Shown: positions 1 through 10,665 of the stretch, one piece after another | Layout: every line of letters begins with the position of its first letter | Position numbering within the stretch: position 1 is the first letter of the stretch | Assembly (NCBI GenBank): GCA_020438485.1 | Contig: JAGQUM010000023.1 | Span: 1-64,000 of the forward strand | DNA from: Thermoleophilia bacterium | GTDB lineage: Bacteria > Actinomycetota > Thermoleophilia > Miltoncostaeales > Miltoncostaeaceae | Reading direction: 5' to 3' | Length of the DNA stretch: 64,000 bases | Translations under genes and position numbers: made by a program | The notes under the pieces: generated by a model | The model's database searches: none | Told to the model about the DNA's origin: nothing | Seen by the model: the letters and a program-made list of their open reading frames with translations, nothing else

Positions 1-156
1 CTGCCGGGAGCCGGCGCGTCGCGCCTGGCAGGCGCCGGCACCGCCGGCGCCCGGCTCGTGACGGACGCCGCGCAGGGCGTCGCGGCCGGAGCCGTCCGGG
101 AGATCGAGGCGCGGTCGTCCGGGGAGTTGGAGTGCCGCGTGGCGGGCTGTCCGGGG
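1..156. other. unassigned left edge
   Basis: This stretch lies downstream of pyrF at the window edge. One plus-strand frame is open from the edge to a TGA at 59-61, so the tail of a plus-strand gene could end here, but the visible residues are a proline/alanine-rich string with no recognisable family. I see no promoter or hairpin that I would defend. Confidence 0.3.
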
Positions 157-978
157 TTAGGAGGCCGCCCGCTCCGCAACCCGCCACAGCGCGTCGCGGA
201 GCTCCTCCGCAGCCCGGCGGGGGTCGTCGGCGAAGATGATCGACCGGCTGGCGTTGACGACGGCGCCCGCCCGGTGGGCGGAGAACGCGGCCCCGAGGTC
301 CTCGGGGCGGCCGCCCTGCGCGCCGACCCCCGGAATGAGGAACGGCTGCGCGGGCATCAGGGCGCGCAGGCGCTCCAGGTGTTGCGGGGCGGTGGCGCCC
401 ACGACCGCGCCGACGTCGGACAGGCCGGAGTCCCCCACACCCGGCTCGCCCATCGTCGCGACGAGGCCGGCGACGGCCTCGTGCCACGGCCGGCCGTCGG
501 CCAGGGGGAGATCCTCCAGGTCGGCCGCGCCGGGGTTGGACGTGCGCACCAGGCAGAACACGCCACGGCCGTCCGCGCGGGCGCGGTCCACGAACGGCGC
601 GACCGCGTCGGAGCCCATCATGGGGTTGACGGTGAGCGCGGACACGGGGCCGCGCAGCAGGCCGTCGGCGTAGGCGGCCGCGGTCACGTCGATGTCGCCG
701 CGCTTGGCATCCATGATCACCGCCAGGCCCGCGCCGTCCGCGGCGGCCGCGACGTGCCAAAGAGCGTCCCAGCCGGCCGCCCCGAGTCGCTCGAAGTACG
801 CGACCTGTGGCTTCACGGCCACGCACGCCGGGCCGGCGGAGGCAAGCACGTCCAGGCAGAACGCCCGCACGGCCGCGGGGTCCTCCCCCACCCGGGCCGG
901 CGCGGGGTCGAGGCCCAGCACCACGTGGCTCTCACGGGCCGTGACGGCGGCGGCCAGCGCGTCGCCGAACCCCGTCAC
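157..978 (-). CDS. pyrF: orotidine 5'-phosphate decarboxylase
   Basis: The 273-residue product converts orotidine monophosphate to UMP, the last step of de novo pyrimidine synthesis, in the cytoplasm. The catalytic Asp-Lys-x-x-Asp motif is visible as DAKRGD at residues 90-95, followed by a phosphate-binding region near the C-terminus (PGVGAQGG). This arrangement and length fit the longer type 2 PyrF found in actinobacteria and mycobacteria. The GTG start at 978 is chosen because it overlaps the TGA of the upstream transporter (GTGA), placing the conserved LGLDP strand at residues 21-25; the open frame itself extends far upstream but only as out-of-frame shadow of the transporter. It is probably translationally coupled to the transporter gene. 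No other pyr genes are in the window. Confidence 0.93.
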   Translation of the reverse strand: MTGFGDALAAAVTARESHVVLGLDPAPARVGEDPAAVRAFCLDVLASAGPACVAVKPQVAYFERLGAAGWDALWHVAAAADGAGLAVIMDAKRGDIDVTAAAYADGLLRGPVSALTVNPMMGSDAVAPFVDRARADGRGVFCLVRTSNPGAADLEDLPLADGRPWHEAVAGLVATMGEPGVGDSGLSDVGAVVGATAPQHLERLRALMPAQPFLIPGVGAQGGRPEDLGAAFSAHRAGAVVNASRSIIFADDPRRAAEELRDALWRVAERAAS

Positions 979-1895
979 GCGATCAGGGTCCGCACGAGCG
1001 GCAGCGTCAGCGTGCACAGCAGCGTGGTGACCACCACGGCGCCGGCCAGCAGGTCGGCGTCGAGGCCCTCGCGGGCACCGAGGACGAGGGACATCATCGC
1101 GGTGGGCATCGCCGACATTATGACGACGGTGTGCAGCACTATCCCGTCGAGGCCCAGTGCCCACCCGACGCCGAACCCCACGACGGGGCCGATGCCCAGG
1201 CGCACGGCCGCCGCGACCGCCACGGGCCGCCAGCGGGCCCGGACCCGCGACAGGTCCACCATCACGCCGGCGTAGAGCATCACCAGCGGCAGGACGGCGC
1301 CCGCCATGATCTCGAGGGGCCGCTCCGCGCCGCCGGGGATGTCGTGGCCGACGGTGAGGTTCCACGCCAGGCCGGCGGCGAGCCCCCATGTGGGCGGCAG
1401 CGTCAGCCCCGAGACCAGCGATCGGGGATCGACGCGGGCGCCGCCGTCCGAGCGCGGGCTGAACGCCGCCGCGATGGCCACCGTGGACGTCCACGTGATG
1501 ACGGCCGTGCACAGCGCGTCGTACATCACGCCGGCCGCCTGCAGGAACTCCCCGCCCGACGCGGCGATCAGCGGCAGCCCGAAGAACCCGGTGTTGCCGA
1601 CCGCGGTGGCGATGATGAACGCGCCGGTGGTGGGGCGGTCGCGGCCCGCCAGGCGGCAGCCGGCCCACGCGCCCGCCACCATGACGCCGTGAATGATGAA
1701 ACCCGCCAGCGGCACCAGCAGCAGCGTGGGGGTCAGGTCGGCCCGCACGATGATGAGGAACACCAGCGCCGGCAGCGTCGCGTACAGCACGACGCGCACC
1801 ATCACGTGCCCGTCCTCCTCGCGCAGCACCCCGGCGCGGCGCAGCACGACGCCCACCAGGATGATGGCCAGGGCGCCGAAGGCGGTGGCCGTCAC
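975..1895 (-). CDS. AEC-family transporter (auxin efflux carrier type permease)
   Basis: This 306-residue integral membrane protein has about ten hydrophobic segments in two halves, starting with an LAIILVGVVLRR segment at the N-terminus and ending in a short LVRTLIA tail. The two-half layout, the central loop and the length fit the AEC (Mem_trans) family, whose bacterial members export or import small organic acids such as malate; the substrate here is unknown. The GTG start at 1895 leaves the first helix intact. It overlaps pyrF by four bases, so the two are one operon. A TACCCT box lies about 40 bases upstream. The link to pyrimidine synthesis is only positional. Confidence 0.8.
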   Translation of the reverse strand: MTATAFGALAIILVGVVLRRAGVLREEDGHVMVRVVLYATLPALVFLIIVRADLTPTLLLVPLAGFIIHGVMVAGAWAGCRLAGRDRPTTGAFIIATAVGNTGFFGLPLIAASGGEFLQAAGVMYDALCTAVITWTSTVAIAAAFSPRSDGGARVDPRSLVSGLTLPPTWGLAAGLAWNLTVGHDIPGGAERPLEIMAGAVLPLVMLYAGVMVDLSRVRARWRPVAVAAAVRLGIGPVVGFGVGWALGLDGIVLHTVVIMSAMPTAMMSLVLGAREGLDADLLAGAVVVTTLLCTLTLPLVRTLIA

Positions 1896-1936
1896 GCGGA
1901 GTCGTGGTCAGCGCAGGCGGGCGGTGGCACCGGCCG

Positions 1937-1942
1937 AGGGTA
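1937..1942 (-). promoter_or_regulatory. possible -10 box for AEC-pyrF
   Basis: TACCCT on the minus strand in the 75-base gap between the pilin operon and the transporter. It matches the TANNNT pattern seen at many starts in this window, but no convincing -35 is visible and it would leave a leader of about 35 bases. Confidence 0.3.
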
Positions 1943-1970
1943 GCGGTCCGCCCACCGCGCCCGCCGCAGG

Positions 1971-3479
1971 TCAGGACGGGGGGTTCGCCTTGCGCCAGTC
2001 CAGCACGTCCCAGGTGCCGTCGATCTCGGGGAACATGGGTGGCGCGCCAGTGATGGTGAGGTTCTCGTCCCACTGGTAGTTACGCGTGGAGAACATGCTG
2101 GCGTAGCCGCCGCCCTTCGTGGCGGTGGACCCGGTAAACGTCAGCGTCCCCTTGGAGTTGTTCGGGGCGCCCGCGGCCGTGCGCCACTGGCCCGTCTCGG
2201 CCAGCGTCGCGCCCACCCACGTGAGGTTGTTGGGCGCGTAGCGGGTCATCACCACGTCGTTGGCCGCCATGAGACCCAGCACGTCGCTTCCGGGGTCCTG
2301 GTACGTGATGTTGCCGCCGATGTAGATGCTCGCCGAGGACGCGATGGTGACGCGCCCATCCACCACCGAACTGCGCGTGCGGGGCGTCGCGTCGCAGTTG
2401 GTGGGCACGGACGTGCCGTTGCCGATCACGACGGGCTGCTCGAAGTACAGGTAGTTCTCGAGGCTGCCACCGCGCAGTGTGTACGACGTGGGGCACTCGA
2501 GCGTGGGCAGGGCGTCCTCCAGGTTGACGTACGAGCGGCTGGTGAGCTTCCAGATCGTGACGGAGTTGGTACCGGTGAACTGCAGCATCCAGCCGCGCGC
2601 CGACGGGTCGTTCACGTACAGGCCCAGGCCCGCGGTCTGGGCGGCCTGCTTGAACTGCGAGCGGTCGTAGGCGAACTGCGAGAAGTCGATGGGCGACTTG
2701 ATGCGCTGCGCGAACGACGGCGTGGTGGTGCGGTCGTACGCGAGCGCGCCGAAGTACGTGGCGTCGGAGCGGTTGCAGTTGCCGTCGGGGTCGCGGCACA
2801 CCCACTGGCGGGCGTAGAGGCTAGCGCGGGCCGTGCCCGTGTGGGAGATGTTCTGGTTGGAGTACACCTGCCCGTTCGTGGTGGCCGTGGTCCCATAGGT
2901 GATCGATACGTCGGACACCATCTGGAAGTCGGCCAGGCTCAGCGGGGAGATCGCCGCCACCACCGACGTGTAGACGGGCTCCGCGTTGGCCGAGGTCTGC
3001 ACACGCGCCGTGGACTGCACGCGCAGGCCGGAGGTGTTGCCCCTCAGGGCCGTGCCGCCGTTCAGCGGGTAGACGCGCAACGAATAGCTGGCGTTGCCGA
3101 AACGGGCGTCCTGCAGGCTCTTCCAGGTGGTCGACGGGCCGGAGTACGTCCACTTGTCGCCGTTGGCCCAGGGCTGGCCCGGGTTGACCTGCGCACCGCT
3201 CGAGGTACTGATGCGGGGGTCCTCGGCCGGGTCCACGTACAGGCCCCAGTAGCGGCGGCTCTCGATGATGCGGGACACGTACTGCTGGATGCCGGCCTCG
3301 GCCGCCTGGGTGGCGATGTCGGCGCGCGCGGATCGCGCCGCCTGGCCGCTGGAGGCCTTGGACCACATGAGGCTGGCCGTCACCAGCATCGCCACGACGC
3401 TGGTGATGAGGATGGCACTGACGAGGCTCTGCCCCGCCTGCCGCCCGGGCCTACGTGAGGGGGTTGCGAGGCGCGACAT
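1971..3479 (-). CDS. PilX-like minor pilin / pilus assembly protein
   Basis: The 502-residue protein has a short basic N-terminus, a Gly-Gln-Ser-Leu junction at about residues 16-19 and then a single hydrophobic helix (about 19-42) of the kind that anchors type IV minor pilins of the PilX class. The rest is a large, Ser/Thr/Tyr-rich extracellular domain with no motif I can name. Residue +1 after the putative cleavage glycine is Gln rather than Phe or Met, as is common in PilX-type proteins, so processing by PilD is uncertain. It is the third gene of a pilV-pilW-pilX-like operon and overlaps the previous gene by 29 bases. It is far longer than a Neisseria or Pseudomonas PilX, implying an added surface domain. 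Confidence 0.7.
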   Translation of the reverse strand: MSRLATPSRRPGRQAGQSLVSAILITSVVAMLVTASLMWSKASSGQAARSARADIATQAAEAGIQQYVSRIIESRRYWGLYVDPAEDPRISTSSGAQVNPGQPWANGDKWTYSGPSTTWKSLQDARFGNASYSLRVYPLNGGTALRGNTSGLRVQSTARVQTSANAEPVYTSVVAAISPLSLADFQMVSDVSITYGTTATTNGQVYSNQNISHTGTARASLYARQWVCRDPDGNCNRSDATYFGALAYDRTTTPSFAQRIKSPIDFSQFAYDRSQFKQAAQTAGLGLYVNDPSARGWMLQFTGTNSVTIWKLTSRSYVNLEDALPTLECPTSYTLRGGSLENYLYFEQPVVIGNGTSVPTNCDATPRTRSSVVDGRVTIASSASIYIGGNITYQDPGSDVLGLMAANDVVMTRYAPNNLTWVGATLAETGQWRTAAGAPNNSKGTLTFTGSTATKGGGYASMFSTRNYQWDENLTITGAPPMFPEIDGTWDVLDWRKANPPS

Positions 3480-4092
3480 CGGTCGAGTACTCCGCGGTCG
3501 GTGTGGTGTTGCCGTTGCGGTACTGGATCCGCACGGTGAGGGTCACGAGGCCGATGTCGCCAACGGCGGGTCCGCTGGCGGTGGCCGGCAGCGCGGTACG
3601 ACTGCGGTCGAGAGCCGCGAACAGCGGCGTACCGGATTGGACGCCTGTCGCCATGACCACGGCGGGGCCGTAGGTGCCGTAGGTGAACGGGGGCGCCGAG
3701 CCGACCGGCCTGCTGACCTCGCGGGTGAGCGTGCCCGCCGCGATCGTGTAGCGCACGCGCTGCGGGCGGGGGTTGATGGCCGCCGAGGGGTCGACGGCGC
3801 GGCCGTTGTCGACGTACACGACGAACCCGGTGGGCGAGTACGACTCGATGCCGCGCGTGACCCCCGGGTTGGGGCTGGACGCCTGACGCACGTCGTTGGC
3901 CATCACGGCCAGCGCGTCGCGGGCCTGCTGCTGCGTGGTGGCCTGGCTCTCCTCGGTCTGCGCGGCGTTCATGCTGCTGAACAGGAACCCGTACAGCGCG
4001 GCGCCGAAGACCGCGGCCAGCATGATGCCCACGAGCAGCTCCACCAGCGTGAAGCCCCCCTGGCGGGCCCGGGCGCGGGCGCGGCGGCGCAT
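3451..4092 (-). CDS. PilW-like minor prepilin
   Basis: The 213-residue product begins with a basic Arg-rich leader followed by a textbook class III prepilin cleavage site, QGGFTLVELLVGIML at about residues 10-24, with Glu at +5, and a hydrophobic helix to about residue 33. The soluble part resembles PilW/PilJ-type minor pilins. The ATG at 4092 overlaps the TGA of the upstream gene (TGATG), which fixes the start and indicates translational coupling. It would be cleaved and methylated by the prepilin peptidase and would sit in the pilus tip or initiation complex; no pilus ATPase or peptidase gene is in the window. Confidence 0.82.
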   Translation of the reverse strand: MRRRARARARQGGFTLVELLVGIMLAAVFGAALYGFLFSSMNAAQTEESQATTQQQARDALAVMANDVRQASSPNPGVTRGIESYSPTGFVVYVDNGRAVDPSAAINPRPQRVRYTIAAGTLTREVSRPVGSAPPFTYGTYGPAVVMATGVQSGTPLFAALDRSRTALPATASGPAVGDIGLVTLTVRIQYRNGNTTPTAEYSTDVAPRNPLT

Positions 4093-5678
4093 CAGCCCAC
4101 CACCGGCACGACGCTGCTGGGGCAGTTGATGTTGCCGTTCACCAGGCCCGGGACGCTGCCGGCGCTGACCCACACGGGCTGGGACCCCGAGTATCCGCTC
4201 ACGACCTGCACGTTGTACGTGCCGGGGCTGAGGCTGCCGAACGTCGCGACCTGCGACGAGTTGGTCGCCCTCACCATGTCGTACGGGGCCGTGGCGCCCA
4301 CCCCGACCAGCCGGATCTGCTGTCCCCCGGACAGCCGGTGCTTGATCGCCACCTGGCACAAGGCGGTGGTCCCCATCTCCAGCGTCTGGTCGACGGTGGC
4401 GCCCTCGGGCACGGCCGTGACGATGGAGTACCCCGTGTACCCCTTACCGACGACGGACACCGTGTACAGGGCGCTCGTGCTCTTGGGCAGGCAGAAGTCG
4501 GCGTAGCCGTTGGCGTCCACGTCGCGGATCGGGTACGTGACGGACTGCTCGCCGCCCGAGACCACGACCTGCGCGTTCGTGATGGGCGTCGTCGTGCCGG
4601 CCCTCTTCACCCAGACACGCAGCACACCGGTGCGCGCCACGGGCTCGAGGTCGACGTCGAACACCTGCGTGTCGCTCGCCGGGTAACCCTGCGGCACCGG
4701 CACGGGGGGCACGGTGGCGGGCACGTAGCAGTCCGAGAACACCTCGACGGTGGTGGGCGTGAGGCTGGGGCGGATGGGCTCGCCCTGGATGGTGTCGATC
4801 GGGAACCGCCCGGTATAGCCCACGAACGTCTGGCTGAGGGCCTGCGGCGCGGGCAGCGTGACGCGGGTCTGGGTGCGCCGGGTCACGAACTGCCCCGTGG
4901 CCTTGTCGCGCACGTTCACCACGATGTGCGCGGGCCTGTACAGCTTGATGGTGGCGTTCCACGTCTGCGACGCGGCCAGGCTCTGCTTGACGTCGGCAGT
5001 GTCGGGGTCGGTGTTGTAGCCGGCCAGCGTCGCCGCCGCGCGGTAGTAGTACCGGCTGCTGCCCGTGTTGGGGTCGCTGGGGTCGAGGCCGGCGAACACC
5101 ACGGAGCCGTCCGCGCCCGTGGGGGCCACGCGCTCCGTCGACGTGCTGCCGAACAGCCGCACCGGCACGCCGGGCAGGATCTGGCCGGTGAGGGAGTCCT
5201 GCACCGTGATGATGGCGGTGGCCTTGCCACGGATGGCGCCGGCGTTGGGCGGAGCGACGAGCGCGCTCATCACCACCGGGCCCGTCACCTTGGCGCTGGG
5301 CGTCACCGTGACGGTGACCTTCTTGTAGTTGATGTAGTTGCGGGCGCGACCGGGCGTGGGGTCATCGACGTACGCGACGTCCGTGTCGACCCGGTACGTG
5401 ATGTCGTTGACCGTCTGGTTCGACGTGGCGGGGATGGTGCCGTCCGGGTTGCCGCCCGGGTTGCCGACGTCGTCGTACTCCATGGCACGGACCGTCTCGA
5501 GCTCGCCCGACGCGATCTTGGACGCGATGGTGTCCATCTTGGCGCGGGCGGTCTGCGCCTGGGACGCGCTGAAGCCCATGAGCACGCCGCCGGCCACGAT
5601 CCCGAGGATCATGATGCCGATCAGCACCTCGATGAACGAGAAGCCGCCCTGCGTCGCGCGCCGCGTCCGTTGTGGCAC
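4092..5678 (-). CDS. PilV-like prepilin fused to carboxypeptidase-regulatory-like (CNA-B-type) repeats
   Basis: The 528-residue product starts with a class III prepilin signal (QGGFSFIEVLIGIMIL, about residues 10-25, Glu at +5). Residues to about 130 look like a PilV-type pilin body. After that come three or so beta-sandwich segments with the pattern of carboxypeptidase regulatory-like or CNA-B domains: VQDSLTGQILPGVPVRLFG near 165-183, VRDKATGQFVTRRTQT near 260-275, and later segments near 345-370 and 420-450. PilV proteins are normally below 250 residues, so this is an enlarged, probably tip-exposed adhesive version. The GTG start at 5678 has a G-rich Shine-Dalgarno (GGGGGA) about five bases upstream. 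First gene of the pilin operon. Confidence 0.8.
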   Translation of the reverse strand: MPQRTRRATQGGFSFIEVLIGIMILGIVAGGVLMGFSASQAQTARAKMDTIASKIASGELETVRAMEYDDVGNPGGNPDGTIPATSNQTVNDITYRVDTDVAYVDDPTPGRARNYINYKKVTVTVTPSAKVTGPVVMSALVAPPNAGAIRGKATAIITVQDSLTGQILPGVPVRLFGSTSTERVAPTGADGSVVFAGLDPSDPNTGSSRYYYRAAATLAGYNTDPDTADVKQSLAASQTWNATIKLYRPAHIVVNVRDKATGQFVTRRTQTRVTLPAPQALSQTFVGYTGRFPIDTIQGEPIRPSLTPTTVEVFSDCYVPATVPPVPVPQGYPASDTQVFDVDLEPVARTGVLRVWVKRAGTTTPITNAQVVVSGGEQSVTYPIRDVDANGYADFCLPKSTSALYTVSVVGKGYTGYSIVTAVPEGATVDQTLEMGTTALCQVAIKHRLSGGQQIRLVGVGATAPYDMVRATNSSQVATFGSLSPGTYNVQVVSGYSGSQPVWVSAGSVPGLVNGNINCPSSVVPVVG

Positions 5679-5765
5679 CCAGGTCCCCCGAATCCGTTCA
5701 GGATGCGCCGGCGAGAGCGGGCAGGCGCCGACGTACGTGCGTCTGGCATCGGCGCGGGGGGGGCC

Positions 5766-6965
5766 TTACTTAACGTCTCTCCACCGCGTACCGCGGGGGT
5801 CGAACGTCAGCGCCGCGACGGTCGGGAACAGCACGGCCAGGGTCATCGCGACGGCGCCTCCCGCGTGTGACGTGGCCAGGCCGCTCAGCGCCATGCCGAT
5901 GGACGACCCGATCACCACCGAGCCGATCGACCACGAGAACGCCTCCGTCAGCGTGTTCTCGGGCGTAATGCGTGGGATCAGCTCGTACACCGACCCGATG
6001 GTGGGGGCGATGGCGATGCCCTGGGCGAACAGGGCGGCCCCCAGGGCCCATGGGCCGGCCAACGCGCACGCCGCCAGCGGAATGCCCAGCAGGGCGAGGA
6101 TCACGAGGAGCGCCGACAGGCGCCGGGCCGGGGAGGCCCGCCACACCCGGGGCACCACGACGCCGCCGGCGAAGCTGCCGGCCGCCCACGCGCCCAGCAC
6201 CACGCCGGAGGCCCCGCGCTCGCCCAGGTGCTCGAGCGCCGCGACGGCGGCCACCTCGATGGAGCCGAACGTGCCTCCCAATGCCAGGTACGCCAGCAGG
6301 ATGCGCCGCAGGCGCGGATTGGCCAGCACGCTGCCGCCGCGCCCGGTGGCCGACGGGGGTGCGGCGTGGCGCGCGACGGCCGCCGCGAACGCGGCCGTGA
6401 CGACCCCGGTGAGCAACCCGCACACCACGACGGCGGCGCGGGCGTCGGCCCCCGCCACGATCGCCAGCACCAGCATGGGTCCCACCACGTAGACCAGTTC
6501 CTGGCAGGCGGCCTCCAGCGCGTACATCTGCCCCAGGCGGTCCTGGCCCACCAGCCGCGGCAGCGACGCCCGGAACACGGTGGCGATGGGGGGCGTCGCC
6601 CCGCCGGCCACCACCGCCAGTGCCGTGATACCCGCGATCCCCAGGCGCTCCGGAACGGCCCCGAGCGTCGCCGTCGTGACCATGCCGACGAGGCCGGTCC
6701 CCACGAGCACCGGCGCGGCGCCGACGCGGTCGGCCAGGCGGCCGATGCGGGGCGCCGCGAGGCCCATGGCCACGGTGGACGCTCCCGCGACGGCCCCGGC
6801 CACCGCGTAGCTGTTGCCCTGGTCGCGCACCAGCAACAGCAGCCCGAGGTTCAGCATCGCCAGCGGCAGGCGCCCCAGCAGCGCCAGCACCATCAGCCCG
6901 GCGATGGCCAGGCGCGTCGCGCCCGCAGACGTGGCCGCAGCCGCGGAGGGCGACCCGGGCGTCAC
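5766..6965 (-). CDS. MFS permease
   Basis: A 399-residue protein with about 12 hydrophobic segments. A conserved major-facilitator loop 2-3 motif is visible as GRLADRVGAAPVLVG near residue 74, and the second half starts after a hydrophilic loop around residue 195-210 (ending ATGRGG). The family exports or imports small solutes by proton coupling; the substrate cannot be read from sequence. The GTG start at 6965 lies one base past the proA stop (TAG-G-GTG), so it is almost certainly the second gene of a proA transcript. The product is typical in length and shows no breaks. An 87-base gap with no clear terminator separates it from the pilin operon. Confidence 0.8.
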   Translation of the reverse strand: MTPGSPSAAAATSAGATRLAIAGLMVLALLGRLPLAMLNLGLLLLVRDQGNSYAVAGAVAGASTVAMGLAAPRIGRLADRVGAAPVLVGTGLVGMVTTATLGAVPERLGIAGITALAVVAGGATPPIATVFRASLPRLVGQDRLGQMYALEAACQELVYVVGPMLVLAIVAGADARAAVVVCGLLTGVVTAAFAAAVARHAAPPSATGRGGSVLANPRLRRILLAYLALGGTFGSIEVAAVAALEHLGERGASGVVLGAWAAGSFAGGVVVPRVWRASPARRLSALLVILALLGIPLAACALAGPWALGAALFAQGIAIAPTIGSVYELIPRITPENTLTEAFSWSIGSVVIGSSIGMALSGLATSHAGGAVAMTLAVLFPTVAALTFDPRGTRWRDVK

Positions 6966-6966
6966 C

Positions 6967-8202
6967 CTACGCGGGCGTCACCACGAACTGGCGCAGGTGG
7001 AGGTCGCGGAACGTCACGGGCCCGCGGGGCCCGGGCACGTGGTCGACGTTGATACCGGTCTCGGGGGCGCCCAGCAGCTTGAAGCCGTCGAGCAGCCTCG
7101 TGCTGGCGTTCCAGAACGCGCCCGTGCCCGCGTACGCGGCGATGAACCGCTCCGCGGTGGCGCGGTCCTCGGTGACGATGGTGGCGGCCAGACCCGAGGT
7201 CTCGCCGTTCGCCGCGACGGCGGCCTCGACGGCCGATCCCACGGGCGCGACGGTGACGTGGGCCTCGTTGCCCTCGTCCAGGGCCCATTCGCGGCCCAGC
7301 GCGTGGTCGTGCGGGGGGAGCTCCAGCTCCACCCCACGCTGGGCCGCGGCGGCGCGGGCCACGCGCACGGCGCCGTCCCACACGTCCTCGTGGATCAGCA
7401 GGAGGTTGAGGCGGTTGCACACGCCCAGGCGATCCAGGGACCCGGTGACCAGCTCGGCAACGAGCCCCAGGTCCGCGGCGCGGTCCACGTACATCACACC
7501 GCCCCCGTCGGCGTGGGCCAGCGTGCGCACCCCGTGAGCCGCAGCGTGCGCGCCCAGCTCACGCGTCGTGTCGCCGCTGCCACGGATGATCACCAGTGGC
7601 ACGACGGCCGGCATGCTGACCAGCGCCCGGGCGCCCTCGCGGTCGGGCGAGTCGACCACCTGCACGGCGTGCGCGTCGAGGCCGGCCAGGCGCAGCGCGG
7701 GCTCGACCACATGCCGCTGCAGAGCCATGGCCGACCCCAGCGCGGCCCTGCCGGTGCGCAGCACGCCGGCGTTGCGGCTCTTGAGCAGCTGCGACGCCAC
7801 GTCGACGGTGACGTTGGGGCGGGCCTCGTAGACCGCGCCGATCACGCCGACCGGCCGGCGGCGTTCCTCCAGGCGGAACCCCCCGGGCAGGTCACGCGTG
7901 GACACGACGGGGTCCGGGAAAGAGGCCTCGGCCAGCACCCTGATCTGCCCGGCCATCGCCTCCAGGCGGTCGGCGTCCAGCCGCAGGCGATCGCGCATGG
8001 CCTCGGGAAACGACGGGTCGAGGTCGGAGAGGTCCTGCGCGTTGGCCTCGAGAACCGGGCCGGACTCGTGGGACAGCTGGTCGGCCATGGCGTGGAGCGC
8101 CGCGGTGATGGCGGCGTCGGTGGCGGCGGCGAGCGTCGGGGCGGCGCGGTGCGCGCGGGCGCCGGCCTCGGCCACCAGGTGGGTCACATCGTGCTGGGTC
8201 AT
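6967..8202 (-). CDS. proA: gamma-glutamyl phosphate reductase (glutamate-5-semialdehyde dehydrogenase)
   Basis: The 411-residue enzyme reduces gamma-glutamyl phosphate to glutamate-5-semialdehyde with NADPH, the second step of proline synthesis. The family signature is clear: RRPVGVIGAVYEARPNVTVD at about 115-134, the cofactor-binding IIRGSGDT segment near 205-212 and the catalytic cysteine C262 in GVCNRLN. The ATG at 8202 is preferred over in-frame upstream codons because it starts just before the conserved N-terminal helix and the upstream part is low-complexity GC-rich sequence. Its usual partner proB (glutamate 5-kinase) is not adjacent. It is followed one base later by an MFS gene. Confidence 0.95.
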   Translation of the reverse strand: MTQHDVTHLVAEAGARAHRAAPTLAAATDAAITAALHAMADQLSHESGPVLEANAQDLSDLDPSFPEAMRDRLRLDADRLEAMAGQIRVLAEASFPDPVVSTRDLPGGFRLEERRRPVGVIGAVYEARPNVTVDVASQLLKSRNAGVLRTGRAALGSAMALQRHVVEPALRLAGLDAHAVQVVDSPDREGARALVSMPAVVPLVIIRGSGDTTRELGAHAAAHGVRTLAHADGGGVMYVDRAADLGLVAELVTGSLDRLGVCNRLNLLLIHEDVWDGAVRVARAAAAQRGVELELPPHDHALGREWALDEGNEAHVTVAPVGSAVEAAVAANGETSGLAATIVTEDRATAERFIAAYAGTGAFWNASTRLLDGFKLLGAPETGINVDHVPGPRGPVTFRDLHLRQFVVTPA

Positions 8203-8359
8203 CCGCCGATTCTCCCACGCCGCGCGGGGCCGCGCCGCCGCGCCGCCGCGCCGCCGGGAAGCCTGTCGGGATCCGCCCCGTGCGTGCGCCGCTCGCGCCC
8301 GCGAGCGCGGGGGGCCGCCACGGCGCACCCGTTGTCTTTCCCGGGCCCGGGAAGACGAC

Positions 8360-8387
8360 GGGCGGCGTCCCCGAGGGGACGCCGCCC
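8360..8387. terminator. GC-rich hairpin between groEL and proA
   Basis: A perfect 13-base inverted repeat (GGGCGGCGTCCCC and its complement) separated by two bases, preceded at 8335-8356 by a second hairpin built on CCCGGGCCCGGG. No U-run follows on the minus strand, so it would be a Rho-independent terminator of the U-less type seen in high-GC bacteria, or a 3' processing structure. Confidence 0.5.
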
Positions 8388-8441
8388 GCGCGCACCACGT
8401 GTGCGCCCGGCGGGCGTGTGGGCCACGCCGGGCGAAGGTTG

Positions 8442-8463
8442 CCGGTGCCCCGAAGGGCGCCGG
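8442..8463 (-). terminator. hairpin just after groEL
   Basis: Nine-base arms around a TTCG tetraloop (minus strand) start five bases after the groEL stop codon. One C-A mismatch in the stem when read from the minus strand. Position fits a groEL 3' end; no U-run. Confidence 0.45.
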
Positions 8464-8467
8464 TTTG

Positions 8468-10448
<1,981 letters not shown>

Positions 10449-10509
10449 TCACCCTCCCCCTCGGTAGAACCCGACGTCGTCGTCTTGAGCGGCACCACTC
10501 GGGGCCGCG

Positions 10510-10536
10510 TTGGCACTCTGTCATATCGAGTGCCAA
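10510..10536. promoter_or_regulatory. CIRCE operator (HrcA site) for groES-groEL
   Basis: TTGGCACTC and GAGTGCCAA, a perfect inverted repeat of nine bases with the canonical nine-base spacer. The CIRCE consensus TTAGCACTC-N9-GAGTGCTAA differs only at one position per arm, and the change is compensated in the other arm. Confidence 0.93.
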
Positions 10537-10539
10537 CGC

Positions 10540-10545
10540 ACCGTA
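10540..10545 (-). promoter_or_regulatory. candidate -10 box for groES
   Basis: TACGGT on the minus strand just upstream of the CIRCE, with CTGGCA 18 bases further upstream as a possible -35. The operator would then cover the transcription start, the usual CIRCE position. Confidence 0.4.
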
Positions 10546-10584
10546 GCGGACCCGTGTCCCGAATGCCAGGACCGCGCAGTCTTC

Positions 10585-10611
10585 TTGGCACTCCGCCACA
10601 TCAAGCGCCGA
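10585..10611. promoter_or_regulatory. second, half-degenerate CIRCE
   Basis: A perfect TTGGCACTC half-site, nine-base spacer, then AAGCGCCGA, which matches the second arm at six of nine positions. It lies 75 bases upstream of the first CIRCE, on the far side of the candidate promoter. Confidence 0.55.
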
Positions 10612-10665
10612 CGACGGCCCGCGCAGCGGCGCCGGGCGCCGGTGCGCGCGGTCGGCCGGCGCCGG

